A stretch of DNA of 12,956 nt from Salpingoeca rosetta (lineage: Eukaryota > Opisthokonta > Choanoflagellata > Craspedida > Salpingoecidae): the NCBI RefSeq assembly GCF_000188695.1, contig NW_004754925.1, positions 630,576 to 643,531 of the forward strand, given 5' to 3'. Of this stretch, positions 1 through 8,231 are shown one piece after another (positions within the stretch are counted from its first letter, which is position 1; each line of letters starts with the position of its first letter). The position numbers and the translations under genes were made by a program. The notes beneath the pieces are model-generated. The model was not told the DNA's origin. It was given only the letters and a program-made list of their open reading frames with translations, and searched no databases.

Positions 1-1
<1 letters not shown>

Positions 2-56
<55 letters not shown>
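2..56. repeat. (GT)n microsatellite, left edge
   Basis: Uninterrupted GT dinucleotides. In the sense of the phosphatase gene this is a (CA)n tract downstream of the donor at 272, so it probably lies in the third intron. Confidence 0.95.
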
Positions 57-57
<1 letters not shown>

Positions 58-170
58 ATGAGTCGATATGTGGCAGTAGAAAGAAAAGACCCAACAAGCA
101 ATGGACACTGCAATACCATCAAGATGAGGCAAAGGCTACACAGCAAGTGCACACCGTGTACTGCGCACAC

Positions 171-175
171 ACGCA

Positions 176-272
<97 letters not shown>
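171..272. repeat. (ACGC)n / (AC)n microsatellite in phosphatase intron 3
   Basis: ACGC units run into about 40 uninterrupted AC dinucleotides. On the gene's sense strand the GT tract is contiguous with the 5' splice site at 272, so the donor itself is part of the repeat. Confidence 0.95.
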
Positions 273-273
<1 letters not shown>

Positions 274-992
274 GATGCTGTCGAGTTCTGGCAGGGTGAT
301 GGTGTAAGGGAGTTCACGAAGGAACTCAACTTCCTCGTCTGTCATGTCGTCCAGCCACGCATACTCTGGCCGGATTCTTGGATTCAACCGGCGCAAGTGG
401 CGGTACCTGGTGCCAAGCAACAGAGCAGAGAGCGTACACAAGGGCGAAGCACGAGAACAGTTGCACGGGTCCGGTGGCAGGGGGGGGACAGACTTGTTAA
501 CACAGAGATGCTCGAGCGATGGTAGAAGAGCGCAGTGTAGTTGAGGAAAGCCGAAGGCTTGCGTAGCGCACGGCCACTGCTGCTGCTGCTGCGACTGCTG
601 CTGTTACTGCTGCTGGTGGTGGCGGTGGTGGTTGCAATAAATGGAGGTGGAAAGAATTGCCCAAGAGCGGATGGAAGCGGGTGGGCGCTGCATAACCTAC
701 CAGATGCAGACGAGCTCGTGGTTTCCGCAAACCATCAGACATTTGCGCTGGCGGGCTAATCTCAAGCATGCCAGTGATTGTGGCCCTTTGTTAATGACAT
801 CCCCAACAAGGATCACGTGTGACTCTGCTGGGAGCATGTCCAGCAGCTCCTACAAGCAGATGTGTGAAATGCAACACGTGACAACGGGCGCTGTCGTGAG
901 AGGAGGAAGAAAGAAGAGAACATAGACCACGTGCGCATGGAGGGTGAGAGAGAAAGACAGAGACAGAGAAAGAGGGCAACAGAGACAGCCGT

Positions 993-1025
<33 letters not shown>

Positions 1026-1031
1026 GCACAG

Positions 1032-1067
<36 letters not shown>

Positions 1068-1418
1068 ACACACAAATGCACAGCCACACACACACATACA
1101 CACACACACACGCACATGCACAGCCACACATGCACAGCCACACACACACACGCACACGCACACATGCACAGCCACACACACACACGCACCAACCTTAAAC
1201 TCATCGTAGCAGCCGTGAATGTCGCCAACAACGTAGACGGGTTTGTTGTCTCCAAAGTAGACAGTGGAGTGAAGGATGGAGGGCGTGATAAGGGCATGCT
1301 CCCGAGTCGCCAGGACAGGCCACCCCCAATCGGCCGTCGGACGTTCCCGCCTCGAGTTGGCATACTGCCACAGCACCTTCCACACAACGGCGGCAATGCC
1401 CGTCGCCGCCACAAGCAT
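273..1418 (-). CDS. ApaH-like (ALPH/Ppn2-type) metallophosphatase, 5' part, three exons in window
   Basis: Sense exons are 1418-1194 (75 codons, phase 0), 849-701 (49 codons plus two bases) and 406-273; the 3' part is off the left edge. Splicing gives an open 169-residue protein. The metallophosphatase metal-binding motifs are in order: GDIHG at residues 65-69, GDVINKGP at 91-98 and GNHE at 117-120. A later stretch, DEEVEFLRELPYTITLPE, resembles the region after GNHE in bacterial ApaH and ApaH-like phosphatases. Members hydrolyse diadenosine polyphosphates, polyphosphate or mRNA caps; which substrate applies here cannot be seen. Lysine in GDxxNKGP replaces the arginine usual in PPP phosphatases. 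The first ~20 residues are hydrophobic (MLVAATGIAAVVWKVLWQYA) and followed by SRRER, fitting a signal anchor as in yeast vacuolar Ppn2 (inference). The start at 1418 is the last ATG before the domain; the upstream open frame is low-complexity. Confidence 0.85.
577..620. repeat. Imperfect CTG triplet repeat in phosphatase intron 2
   Basis: CTGCTGCTG with CGACTG and TTACTG interruptions. It lies inside the intron spanning 700-407, so it is not translated in the proposed gene. Confidence 0.85.
993..1190. repeat. Imperfect (CA)n array in phosphatase intron 1
   Basis: Long CA tracts are broken by a recurring ATGCACAGCCACA unit (about five occurrences between 1024 and 1175). In gene sense it is GT-rich with GGCTGTGCAT units, starting within a few bases of the donor at 1193. 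Confidence 0.9.
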
Positions 1419-2217
1419 CCTCGGCGACCTCTTTCTTCTGCACGTCTTCCGCGTGCGCGCGCGTGCGTGTGTGCACGTATCACACCGCACGATCACTGCA
1501 CGATCACAATCACGTGCCCAGTGAAGCAAGCAAGAAGCAAGCCCAGCAAAAGCAGGAAGAAGGTGCTGGTGTTGTTGCCGTGTGTGTGTGTGCGTTGTGC
1601 GTGCAAGCAAAGTCGTGGTTCGTTGTGTGCTGTTTTTGGCGTTCGTGCGCGTGTGTTTGATTGCGAAGAAGAAGAAGAAGCACGGCAACCACAACAACAA
1701 AAGCAAGCCACCAGGCAACACGCAACCAGCAGCAGCGGCACAGCACGCGTGCAGACACAGCAGTCACACGGCCACAGCCGCACTCACGCACGGGCGACGC
1801 AGGTGCGCTATTCTTGTTCGTGTAAGGAGATCAGACAAGCACGTGTGTATGTGGTGCGTGTCCAAGGGGAAGAAGGGTGCTTGTGCATGAGGGCGAGTGG
1901 ATGTGATGTGAGTTGGCATGTGTGCGTGCCTATTCTTGACCTTGGGGTGTGTGCGAACCTGTGATTTGCACCGGCCATGCGCAGACATTCAAACCAAGAT
2001 AGCACCTGTAGGCCTGACAACTCACACCATCTTCATTTCACCCCAATACGCACGTTCTCCAACACCATCAACTACACACACTCACGACTCCCGCAGCCAC
2101 AACGCATCCAGAAGACGAAGCAACATCCAGTAAGTGCAAGTGCAAGTGCAAGTGCAACCAACAAGCAGCTCCGATCTCTTTCTGCCAGCTGCTCCTGAAC
2201 GAGTGAAGACGACAAAG
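1419..2217. promoter_or_regulatory. Divergent intergenic region between the phosphatase and the ANTH gene
   Basis: About 800 bases separate the two start codons, which face away from each other. The region should therefore hold both 5' UTRs and both promoters, possibly a shared one. It is rich in CACGCAC/GTGCGTG and CAAC words; one CACGTG palindrome lies at 1512-1517. No TATA box is evident. A hexamer repeat (AAGTGC, about four copies) lies at 2131-2156. I see no gene: the open frames here are low-complexity. Confidence 0.5.
2130..2188 (+). other. Possible short 5' UTR intron of the ANTH gene
   Basis: CCA|GTAAGTGCAAG at 2130 is a good donor, and TCTCTTTCTGCCAG ending at 2188 is a good pyrimidine-rich acceptor, 30 bases before the ATG at 2218. 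The 59-base interval would contain the AAGTGC hexamer array. It is shorter than any other intron here, so this is tentative. Confidence 0.3.
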
Positions 2218-2781
2218 ATGCCTGCCAAAGGTCGGCGCTTGAAGGAGTGGGCCTCAGGATGGCTCGGAGACAAGGCGCGCACAGCGTGCATCAAAGCCAC
2301 GGACTCTTGCCCCACCCCACCCAAGCAGAAGCACCTCCGTAGTGAGTATGTCGTGTGTGTCTGTGAGTGCGTGTGTCTGTGTGTGTGTGTCTGTGTGGCT
2401 GTGTCTGTGTCTGTGTGTCTGTGTGCCTGTGTATGTGTGATTGTGTGTGATTGTGGTTGTGTGTGAGTGTGCATGTGTGTGTGTGAGTGTGCATGTGTGT
2501 GGTTGTGTGTGAGTGTGTGTATTGACCTGAGTTGCTAGTGTTTGGGACACGAGGCTGATGCCATGCCAATGACAGACACCACACCTCAGTCACTCCCTCA
2601 CACCATGCACACGCCACACACCACACACCACACACAGCGCTGGTTGTGCTGTCGAAGCAACCACAGGTCTCTGTGCCAAGCATGGTGCACATTATCCTGC
2701 AACGGGCCAACAACGCTCGCAGCATGATGCACTTCCTCAAGTGCGCAAGCGTCTTCCATTACCTCCTCGGCCGCGCACACC

Positions 2782-2819
<38 letters not shown>

Positions 2820-3211
2820 TTGTGTGTGTGTGTGTGTGCGTGTGTGTGTGCGTGTGTGTGTGGTGTGTCTATCTGTGACACACACACACACACACAGTCC
2901 TCAGCACACTCCCGAGTGCAGTCACACACGGTTGCATTGCAACCTCGCCCTCTTCCCAATGTCAAGCTGTGCATGACAACACAACACCCCCCCCCCCCTA
3001 ACCCTTTTCTTCTGAATTGCGGCGTGCAGACCTTCTTTGCCACAGCGAGCACCATCCAAGTTGTGTTTGGGGACCAGCTGCCTCTCCATCCAAGCGGTAC
3101 AGCAGCATCACACTGCCGACGCGTTGTGGATTCGTGGTGGCTTTGGTGGTGCCTGCGACAAGAACTGTCATGCTTCCCACTTTGCTCAGCTTACACAACG
3201 CCAAACGTGTG

Positions 3212-3254
<43 letters not shown>

Positions 3255-4686
3255 ATCTGTGTCTGTGTCTGTGTCTGTGTCTGTGTGTGTGTCTGTGTCT
3301 GTGTGTGCTTCGCAGAGACGGAATCAAACGTGGGCGACTTTACCTCGGCCTACATCAACTACATCATGGCCAGGTCTGAGCAAGCAACCCTGCTCTGCTT
3401 GCAAACACACTCTCACTCTTACGCGCACCTGCATAAGATTGCACGCGACCACAGTCACACATACGCACGCACTAACTTGCGTCTTGCGTGGTTTCCTGTG
3501 TGCTTTGCAGATTACACCACTGCCGCAGCGTTGGGATTGACGTGTGCTCCTTCAAGTACAAAATGTACGCGAAAACGAATGCGCAGCACATGTGTGTGTG
3601 TGTGTTGTGCTGTCGGTGTATGCTCTCGACAACTGCTCTTTCGTTCATCTTGCCCACTGTTGTCTTGTCCACCTCGCTTACGCATACACTCGTACACACA
3701 TACACGCATATACATCATCGACCACTGCAACACGGCGTTCCCCTTCGCAGTCCTGGCGAAATTGATCTTGGCCGCCTCGACAAACTCAATGCACACATCA
3801 AGCGCGTCATGGAGGTATTGTGTGTGTGTGTGTGTGTCTGTGTGTCTGTGTGTCTGTGTGTCTGTGTCTGTGTCTGTGTCTGTGTCTGTGCATGTGCGTT
3901 TCTTCAACACACACTCACCTCACTGTCCACCCACATCCTACCCCAACTATCTGTCGTGTCTCAGGCGCTGCGTGTGCTGGAGGCGCTCGTTGTCACCACG
4001 CGATCGGTACTGCACCGGCTGATGCTCTCACTGTTGTTATTGGTGCTGCTGCTGTTGTTGTTTCCGTTGTTGCTGCTGCTGCTGCTGCTGCTGCTACTGG
4101 CGATGACATCGTCGTGTGGACGTCTGGCGGGGTGCTGCTGTCTTGCTCAGTCCACTGCCGCATGCTCTCGCAACTTTGTTTCTCTCACATTCAATCCCGC
4201 CGCCATCACGCATACATGTACAGCTGTCGCTTGTGGCTGTCCGGTCGAACTTCATGTTGCAGTTCATTGCGCGTCTGCTCGTTGTTGACGCCCGCTCCAT
4301 CCTCGACAAGGTTGCTGACCTCCAGTCAAATCTCGCAGGTACCTTGTTTTGTTTGTTTGTTTGTTTGTTTGTTTGTGCGTCTGTGTGTATGGGTGTGGGT
4401 GTGCATATGTGTGAAACTTTCATGAGCTTCCTTGCTGATCTCACAGTGTGTGTGTTTCAACCCACACCTCCCTGCCACGCTCCTTTCAGAATCGTTCTTT
4501 GAACTTCCCAAAGCGGAGGCGCAGGCCTGTCTCGACTCGTACGAGCTGTTCCACACCCTCTGCGGCGGACTCGACGCGTTCTTCAGGCTCTGCCGCGCAG
4601 CAGGTACCCCGTGTGTGCGTCTGTGTGTGGTGTCTGTCTGTCTGTGTGTCTGTGTGTGGTGTCTGTCTGTCTGTGTGTCTTTGTGG

Positions 4687-4725
<39 letters not shown>

Positions 4726-5180
4726 TGTCTGTCTGTCTGGATCTCTGGATCTCTGGATCCCTCTGTGTGCATGTTTGGACATGTGTTTGCTTTATTCTTT
4801 TCTTTCTCCGTGCTCACATGCCGGGGCTGTTGTGCTGTTTTGTCGTCGCCAGATATTGCCAGCATTCCCGAGGACATCCAACTGCAAGCGGTGAGCCAGC
4901 GTGCTTTGTCTTCTGTATGCGTGACGCTGAATGTGTGTTGGCGCTTTGTTGCGTGTCATGCATGTGTGCATGTGTGTTGAGCACAGCTTTGTTCTTGAAC
5001 ACCACATTTCTTCTGACTCACACAACTGCGTGTGCGTGTGTGCTCGTGCGTGATCGCGTACAGGCGCCTGCCCGTCTGCTGCCGCTGATGCGCCAACACA
5101 TCCGCAACTACTACCATCGCGTCTCCAGCAAGAAGTCGCCCCGCTCCCCCAGCACGCAGTCGCCCTCCCCCACTGCCGCT

Positions 5181-5252
<72 letters not shown>

Positions 5253-5688
5253 TGCGTGTGTCTGTGTGTCTGTGTGTGAACGCCTGAACACAGATCGCAC
5301 TGTTTACGTTGGTGCTTGTGCAACACCAGTATTGAACCTCACACGTGAATTTGTTACCCCCTGTACCTACCCCACTTCCTCCATGCAGCGTCTGCGAGCA
5401 GGGACTTTGACATGTCGAAGCTCAGCGCCCAAGCCAGTGCGTAACACTGCTGATGCTGTTGCTGCTGCTGTTGCTGCTTGTATTGCGTGTCGTCACGAAT
5501 GTTGCTTGCATTTGCGTTGCCGTGTTGCTGACCGTCCTGCGCATCATCCTGTGGTTGTTTGTTTGTCGTGTTGCAGCCCCTTACCGGCCCCTGCCGCTCG
5601 ATGAACACACCCACCACCAAGGCTTTGTGAAGAAGGTTTGTGGCGTGACTCTGAGTGCATGTGTGTGTGTGTGTGCGCGCGTGTGTGT

Positions 5689-5772
<84 letters not shown>

Positions 5773-5980
5773 GTGTCTCTGTGTGTGTCTCTGTGTGAGT
5801 GTGTATCTGCATGTCCATCTGTGCATGTGGTGTGTTCCCTTCCCCAACGCAGCGCCCTGCCCCTTCGCCCCTCACTCCCCATCGTCCCATTGTCTCAATC
5901 AGGACCCGAGCAACGACAGCGAGATGCACGCTGCCTTCCGTCGCGTGAACATGATCGCCTTTGATGAGGAGGAGGCGTGA
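2218..5980 (+). CDS. ANTH-domain clathrin adaptor, AP180/CALM family, 14 exons, 383 aa
   Basis: Exons: 2218-2341, 2638-2783, 3030-3096, 3316-3373, 3511-3591, 3751-3814, 3965-4006, 4224-4338, 4490-4603, 4853-4890, 5064-5181, 5389-5436, 5577-5635, 5903-5980 (TGA). They total 1152 bases in one frame. The inositol-lipid-binding signature is intact at residues 26-39: KAT, six residues, then P-PKQKH, with the same spacing as in animal CALM. Following helices (SMVHIILQRANNARSMMHFL, GDFTSAYINYIMAR, NFMLQFIARLLVVDARSILD, FFELPKAEAQACLDSYELF) align with the ANTH superhelix, ending near residue 283. The family binds PI(4,5)P2 at the plasma membrane and recruits clathrin and cargo SNAREs. The tail is only ~100 residues: a basic/proline-serine stretch and an acidic end (FDEEEA). 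I see no NPF, DPF or clathrin-box motif. Least certain boundaries are the donor after 3096 (GTACAG) and the donor after 3591, with an alternative after 3564. Confidence 0.92.
2346..2520. repeat. Degenerate GT/GTCT/GAGTGTGC array in ANTH intron 1
   Basis: GT-rich sequence follows the GTGAGT donor, containing TCTGTG, TGATTGTG and GAGTGTGCATGTGTGTG sub-repeats. A CA-rich stretch (2605-2637) runs up to the acceptor of the same intron. Confidence 0.85.
2784..2896. repeat. (GT)n then (CA)n in ANTH intron 2
   Basis: The donor is itself the first unit of a GT tract (2784-2817, then imperfect to 2862). A reverse-complementary CA tract follows at 2879-2896, separated by about 16 bases. Confidence 0.95.
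3205..3308. repeat. (GTCT)n / (GTGTCT)n array in ANTH intron 3
   Basis: About eleven GTCT units at 3211-3254 pass into GTGTCT hexamers and end eight bases before the acceptor AG at 3314-3315. Confidence 0.9.
3820..3893. repeat. (GT)n / (GTGTCT)n array in ANTH intron 6
   Basis: GT dinucleotides and GTGTCT hexamers start six bases after the donor GTATTG. Confidence 0.9.
4036..4096. repeat. CTG/GTT triplet tract in ANTH intron 7
   Basis: GTTGTT and CTG triplets, with about eight CTG units at 4071-4094, lie inside the intron 4007-4223. They do not contribute to the protein. Confidence 0.85.
4345..4376. repeat. (GTTT)n microsatellite in ANTH intron 8
   Basis: About seven GTTT units begin a few bases after the GTACCT donor at 4339. 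Confidence 0.9.
4617..4760. repeat. Compound GT / GTCT / GGATCTCT array in ANTH intron 9
   Basis: A duplicated GTGTGGTGTCTGTCTGTC block precedes a GT tract (4690-4723), GTCT units and three GGATCTCT-like units (4739-4760). Confidence 0.85.
5182..5278. repeat. (GT)n microsatellite contiguous with ANTH intron 11 donor
   Basis: About 35 perfect GT dinucleotides start exactly at the donor after exon 11 (5181|5182), then degenerate into TCTGTGTG units. Confidence 0.95.
5658..5808. repeat. (GT)n microsatellite in ANTH intron 13
   Basis: GT tract with about 39 units at 5692-5768, flanked by GTGTCTCT variants. It lies near the 5' end of the intron 5636-5902. Confidence 0.95.
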
Positions 5981-6217
5981 GCCGCGCCCTTAATTCGCTC
6001 CTTCTGCCCGTGTGTCTGCGTGTGTATGCGTGTTCCTGTGTGTGCATGTGTGTGTGCCTGTGTCTGTACGTGTAACCTCTTGGCCCTTTCTTCTGTACAT
6101 AGCGCGCGTCGTGCCTGTTGTTGTTGGATCATGCGTTGTCGCGATCCAAATACAAACAAACGTCTTTGAAACCACACAACAAAGGCAGTCCTTCCACGCA
6201 GACCCAAAACAACGGTG
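5981..6217. promoter_or_regulatory. Short tandem intergenic region between ANTH and PhyH genes
   Basis: Only 237 bases separate the ANTH stop from the proposed PhyH start, so the 3' UTR of the first and the promoter/5' UTR of the second must share it. The left half is GT-rich (6010-6075). The right half is A-rich (ATCCAAATACAAACAAACG near 6145-6162). No gene and no clear AATAAA signal seen. Confidence 0.4.
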
Positions 6218-7731
6218 ATGAGAAGAGTGGTGCAGGCAGTTCGACGCACAGCTGGGTTTGCACAACACACGCGCACGCTCTCAACAAGTAAGCTGAACCG
6301 CGAAGCTGCTGCCTTGCTTGACCGCACACTGCTCTCGTCTTGACTGTCGTCTCCACAACACGTGCTCATGCACACACACGCGCGCGCGCGCACACACACA
6401 CACACATGTGCAATGTAGATAAGGACTGGACGGAGAGTGCCGTGAAAGGGCGGGTAGCAGCGGAGGTGTCAGAGGATGTCACAGACTACTCAGAGTTCCA
6501 TCAGCCCGTGGGCCGCCTCTTGAAGCAGCTGCCGTCGAAGCAAGATGACATCCAGCAGTACAGGCTGAGCACAGAGCAGCTGCGGTTCTATGACAACAAC
6601 GGCTACGTGGGAGGCGTCCCCGCGCTCAGCAGCCAGCAGTGCGACATGCTGCTGGAGGAGCTGGCCACCTTGGCTGATCCAAGCAACCCCCACCCTGGGC
6701 ACGGCCTGTTCCATGAGTACCACGCGAACCAGACGCAGGATCCAAACAACGTGCTTCTGCACGCGTTAGGCCACTGGCGCATCACCCCTGGCTTTCACGA
6801 CCTCATCTTCCTTCCCAGCATCACCGTGCCTGCAAGCCAACTCGTCGTGCGCCACGGCTCGGCGCCCTTCTCGGCCGTGCGCTTCTGGCACGACCAGCTC
6901 TTCTGCAAGGTGTGTTCCACTGCATCCTCTTGCTTGTCCGGCGTGTCACAGGATCATAACTTGATGTGCCGTCTGCGTGATCGTGAGAGGCGTGGGCGGA
7001 GGGGTCGAAGAGAGCAGGGACAAATGCGCTCACTCACTCACTCACTCACTCACTCACTCACTCACTCACTCACTCACTCACTCACTCACTCACTCACTCA
7101 CTCACTCACTCACTCACTCACTCACTCACTCACTCACTCACTCACTCACTCACTCACTCACTCACTCACTCACTCACTCACTCACTCACTCACTCACTCA
7201 CTCACTCACTCACTCACTCACTCACTTTGGCGTGTGTAGCCGGCGCATCATGGCGGAAACGTTGCGTGGCATCAAGACTACTCGTACTGGACGCGCACAC
7301 GGCCCATGCAACACCTGACAGTGCACGTTGCGCTCGAGGACCAGACTGCAGACAACGGCGCCATCATGTATGTGCCGGGGTCGCACCACTGGACACGCGA
7401 CGGCGCGCCGCTGCCCATCACCGCAGACGACTTTGCCGATATGGACTCGATTCAGGCAGTGTTGACGGAAGACGAGCGCAGGCACTGGAAGCCCGTGCAC
7501 TGCTGCCTGAAGAAGGGAGAGGCCGTGTTCCACCACCCACTCGTCGTGCACGGCTCATATGGCAACCGCTCCCCACGCTCGCGCCGCGCGGCTGTTGTCA
7601 ACTACTTTGCCGACGGCACAACAGCCAATACCGATGGCCCGCTGATGGATGGCATCCCTGCTGTGCCGCGCGGTCAGCCGTGTGCAGGCCGCTTCTTTCC
7701 GCTCGTGTTTGACCCGCGCTGGTGCATGTAA
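6218..7731 (+). CDS. Phytanoyl-CoA dioxygenase (PhyH) family protein, likely mitochondrial, 350 aa
   Basis: Exons 6218-6287, 6419-6909 and 7240-7731 (TAA) join as 70+491+492 bases in one frame. The family are Fe(II)/2-oxoglutarate-dependent hydroxylases. Residues WHQDYSYW hold the HxD iron ligands (His198, Asp200), and His291 in HHPLVVHGS is the distal ligand. Arg302 or Arg303 is the likely 2-oxoglutarate anchor. The PhyH signature DNGAIMYVPGSHHW lies between. The N-terminal part (LSTEQLRFYDNNGYV) matches the usual family start. The first exon encodes a 24-residue leader (begins MRRVVQAVRR, ends RTLST) with five arginines, no acids and Ser/Thr, typical of a mitochondrial presequence. Its donor is a strong GTAAGC, and its phase fits the acceptor at 6417-6418. 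The substrate is unknown. Intron 2 is a large CTCA array ending just before the HxD exon. An in-frame ATG at 6406, inside intron 1, could start a leaderless form. Confidence 0.92.
6369..6406. repeat. (CA)n/(CG)n tract in PhyH intron 1
   Basis: Alternating purine-pyrimidine CACACGCGCGCGCGCACACA is placed just before the acceptor at 6417-6418. It is the sense-strand CA orientation seen at several 3' ends of introns here. Confidence 0.9.
7029..7226. repeat. Perfect (CTCA)49.5 tetranucleotide array in PhyH intron 2
   Basis: 198 bases of uninterrupted CTCA units, ending 13 bases before the acceptor AG at 7238-7239. It makes up 60% of the intron 6910-7239. No interruption was found on reading through, which points to recent expansion. 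Confidence 0.97.
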
Positions 7732-8177
7732 CACCGTGGCGGTGGTGGGGATGAGCATGGTGACACGTGCTCGACTGGGTGCGCGACAAACCATCAACAC
7801 AAACAGACGACAGCAGCGGGAATCGCAACCGCCCAACGACGACAGCACTGTTCGCGTAGTTCCTCTGCCTGTTCCCTTGCGCATGAAGCCACTGAACGGC
7901 AGGCATCGTTCACGTCTGCCACTTCTTGGCATGTGTTGTTGTTACACGTTCCGTTACACTACTGTTCATTCGGTCGTTACATGCGTTACAACACGCAGAC
8001 ATGGCGAGCAGAGCAACAAGAAGCGGCATGTGGAAGAGATGATAATGAATGAAAATACCATACAACAACGACAGAACAGAGCTGTGCATTGCATAGAATA
8101 GGAATGGCAAACAACAAAGAGCGGAGAAGTGAAGGGGATGGTACAGGCCGGCAGACTGGCAGGCAAACGGAAAAGGC

Positions 8178-8218
<41 letters not shown>

Positions 8219-8231
8219 GCAAGCAAGTGAA
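7732..8231. other. Convergent 3' region of the PhyH and metalloprotease genes
   Basis: The plus-strand PhyH gene stops at 7731 and the minus-strand protease gene stops at 8232, so this 500-base stretch holds two facing 3' UTRs. The plus strand is A-rich around 8037-8110. A CA tract at 8180-8217 would be GU-rich in the protease 3' UTR. No conserved coding frame or canonical AATAAA was found on either strand. Confidence 0.45.
8180..8217. repeat. (CA)n microsatellite in the convergent 3' region
   Basis: About 19 CA units followed by GCAAGCAAGCAAG. It lies 15 bases beyond the protease stop codon and would be GU-rich in its 3' UTR. Confidence 0.93.

Noticed and set aside
61..165. A fourth phosphatase exon on the minus strand after TATTGCAG (AG at 105-104)
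   Set aside because: The phase-compatible reading has no similarity to the expected His-Ala-Gly-containing segment of the family and runs into the CA repeat, so the next exon is more likely off the window.
2..525. Long open frames of alternating Cys-Val, His-Thr or Ala-His across GT/CA arrays, here and throughout the window
   Set aside because: They are translations of dinucleotide repeats, have no conserved domain and mostly lie in introns of genes with recognisable exons.
813..1721. An N-terminal extension of the phosphatase upstream of residue 1 (to 1721)
   Set aside because: The extension is low-complexity, from the intergenic region. The ATG at 1418 directly precedes a hydrophobic anchor and the conserved domain.
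2646..4022. A single 458-residue plus-strand open frame
   Set aside because: It fuses one real ANTH exon with translated introns; the spliced model follows the ANTH family instead.
4071..4094. A poly-Leu or poly-Ala coding CTG repeat in the ANTH gene
   Set aside because: It lies in intron 7: exon 7 ends at 4006 and exon 8 starts at 4224 in matching phase, giving continuous ANTH sequence.
6340..6405. Start of the PhyH protein at 6340 (His/Thr/Ala/Arg-rich leader)
   Set aside because: The leader is translated CA/CG repeat. The phase-matched exon 6218-6287 with a GTAAGC donor is a better start.
7029..7226. CRISPR-like or telomere-like array
   Set aside because: There are no spacers, only a perfect 4-base unit; the pentamer at 12016-12077 is likewise not a TTAGGG-type telomere repeat and lies inside a gene.
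7025..7230. A Leu-Thr-His-Ser repeat protein continuing the PhyH reading frame
   Set aside because: The CTCA array is open in three frames. Splicing it out joins VRFWHDQLFCK directly to PAHHGGNVAWHQD, which restores the family sequence.
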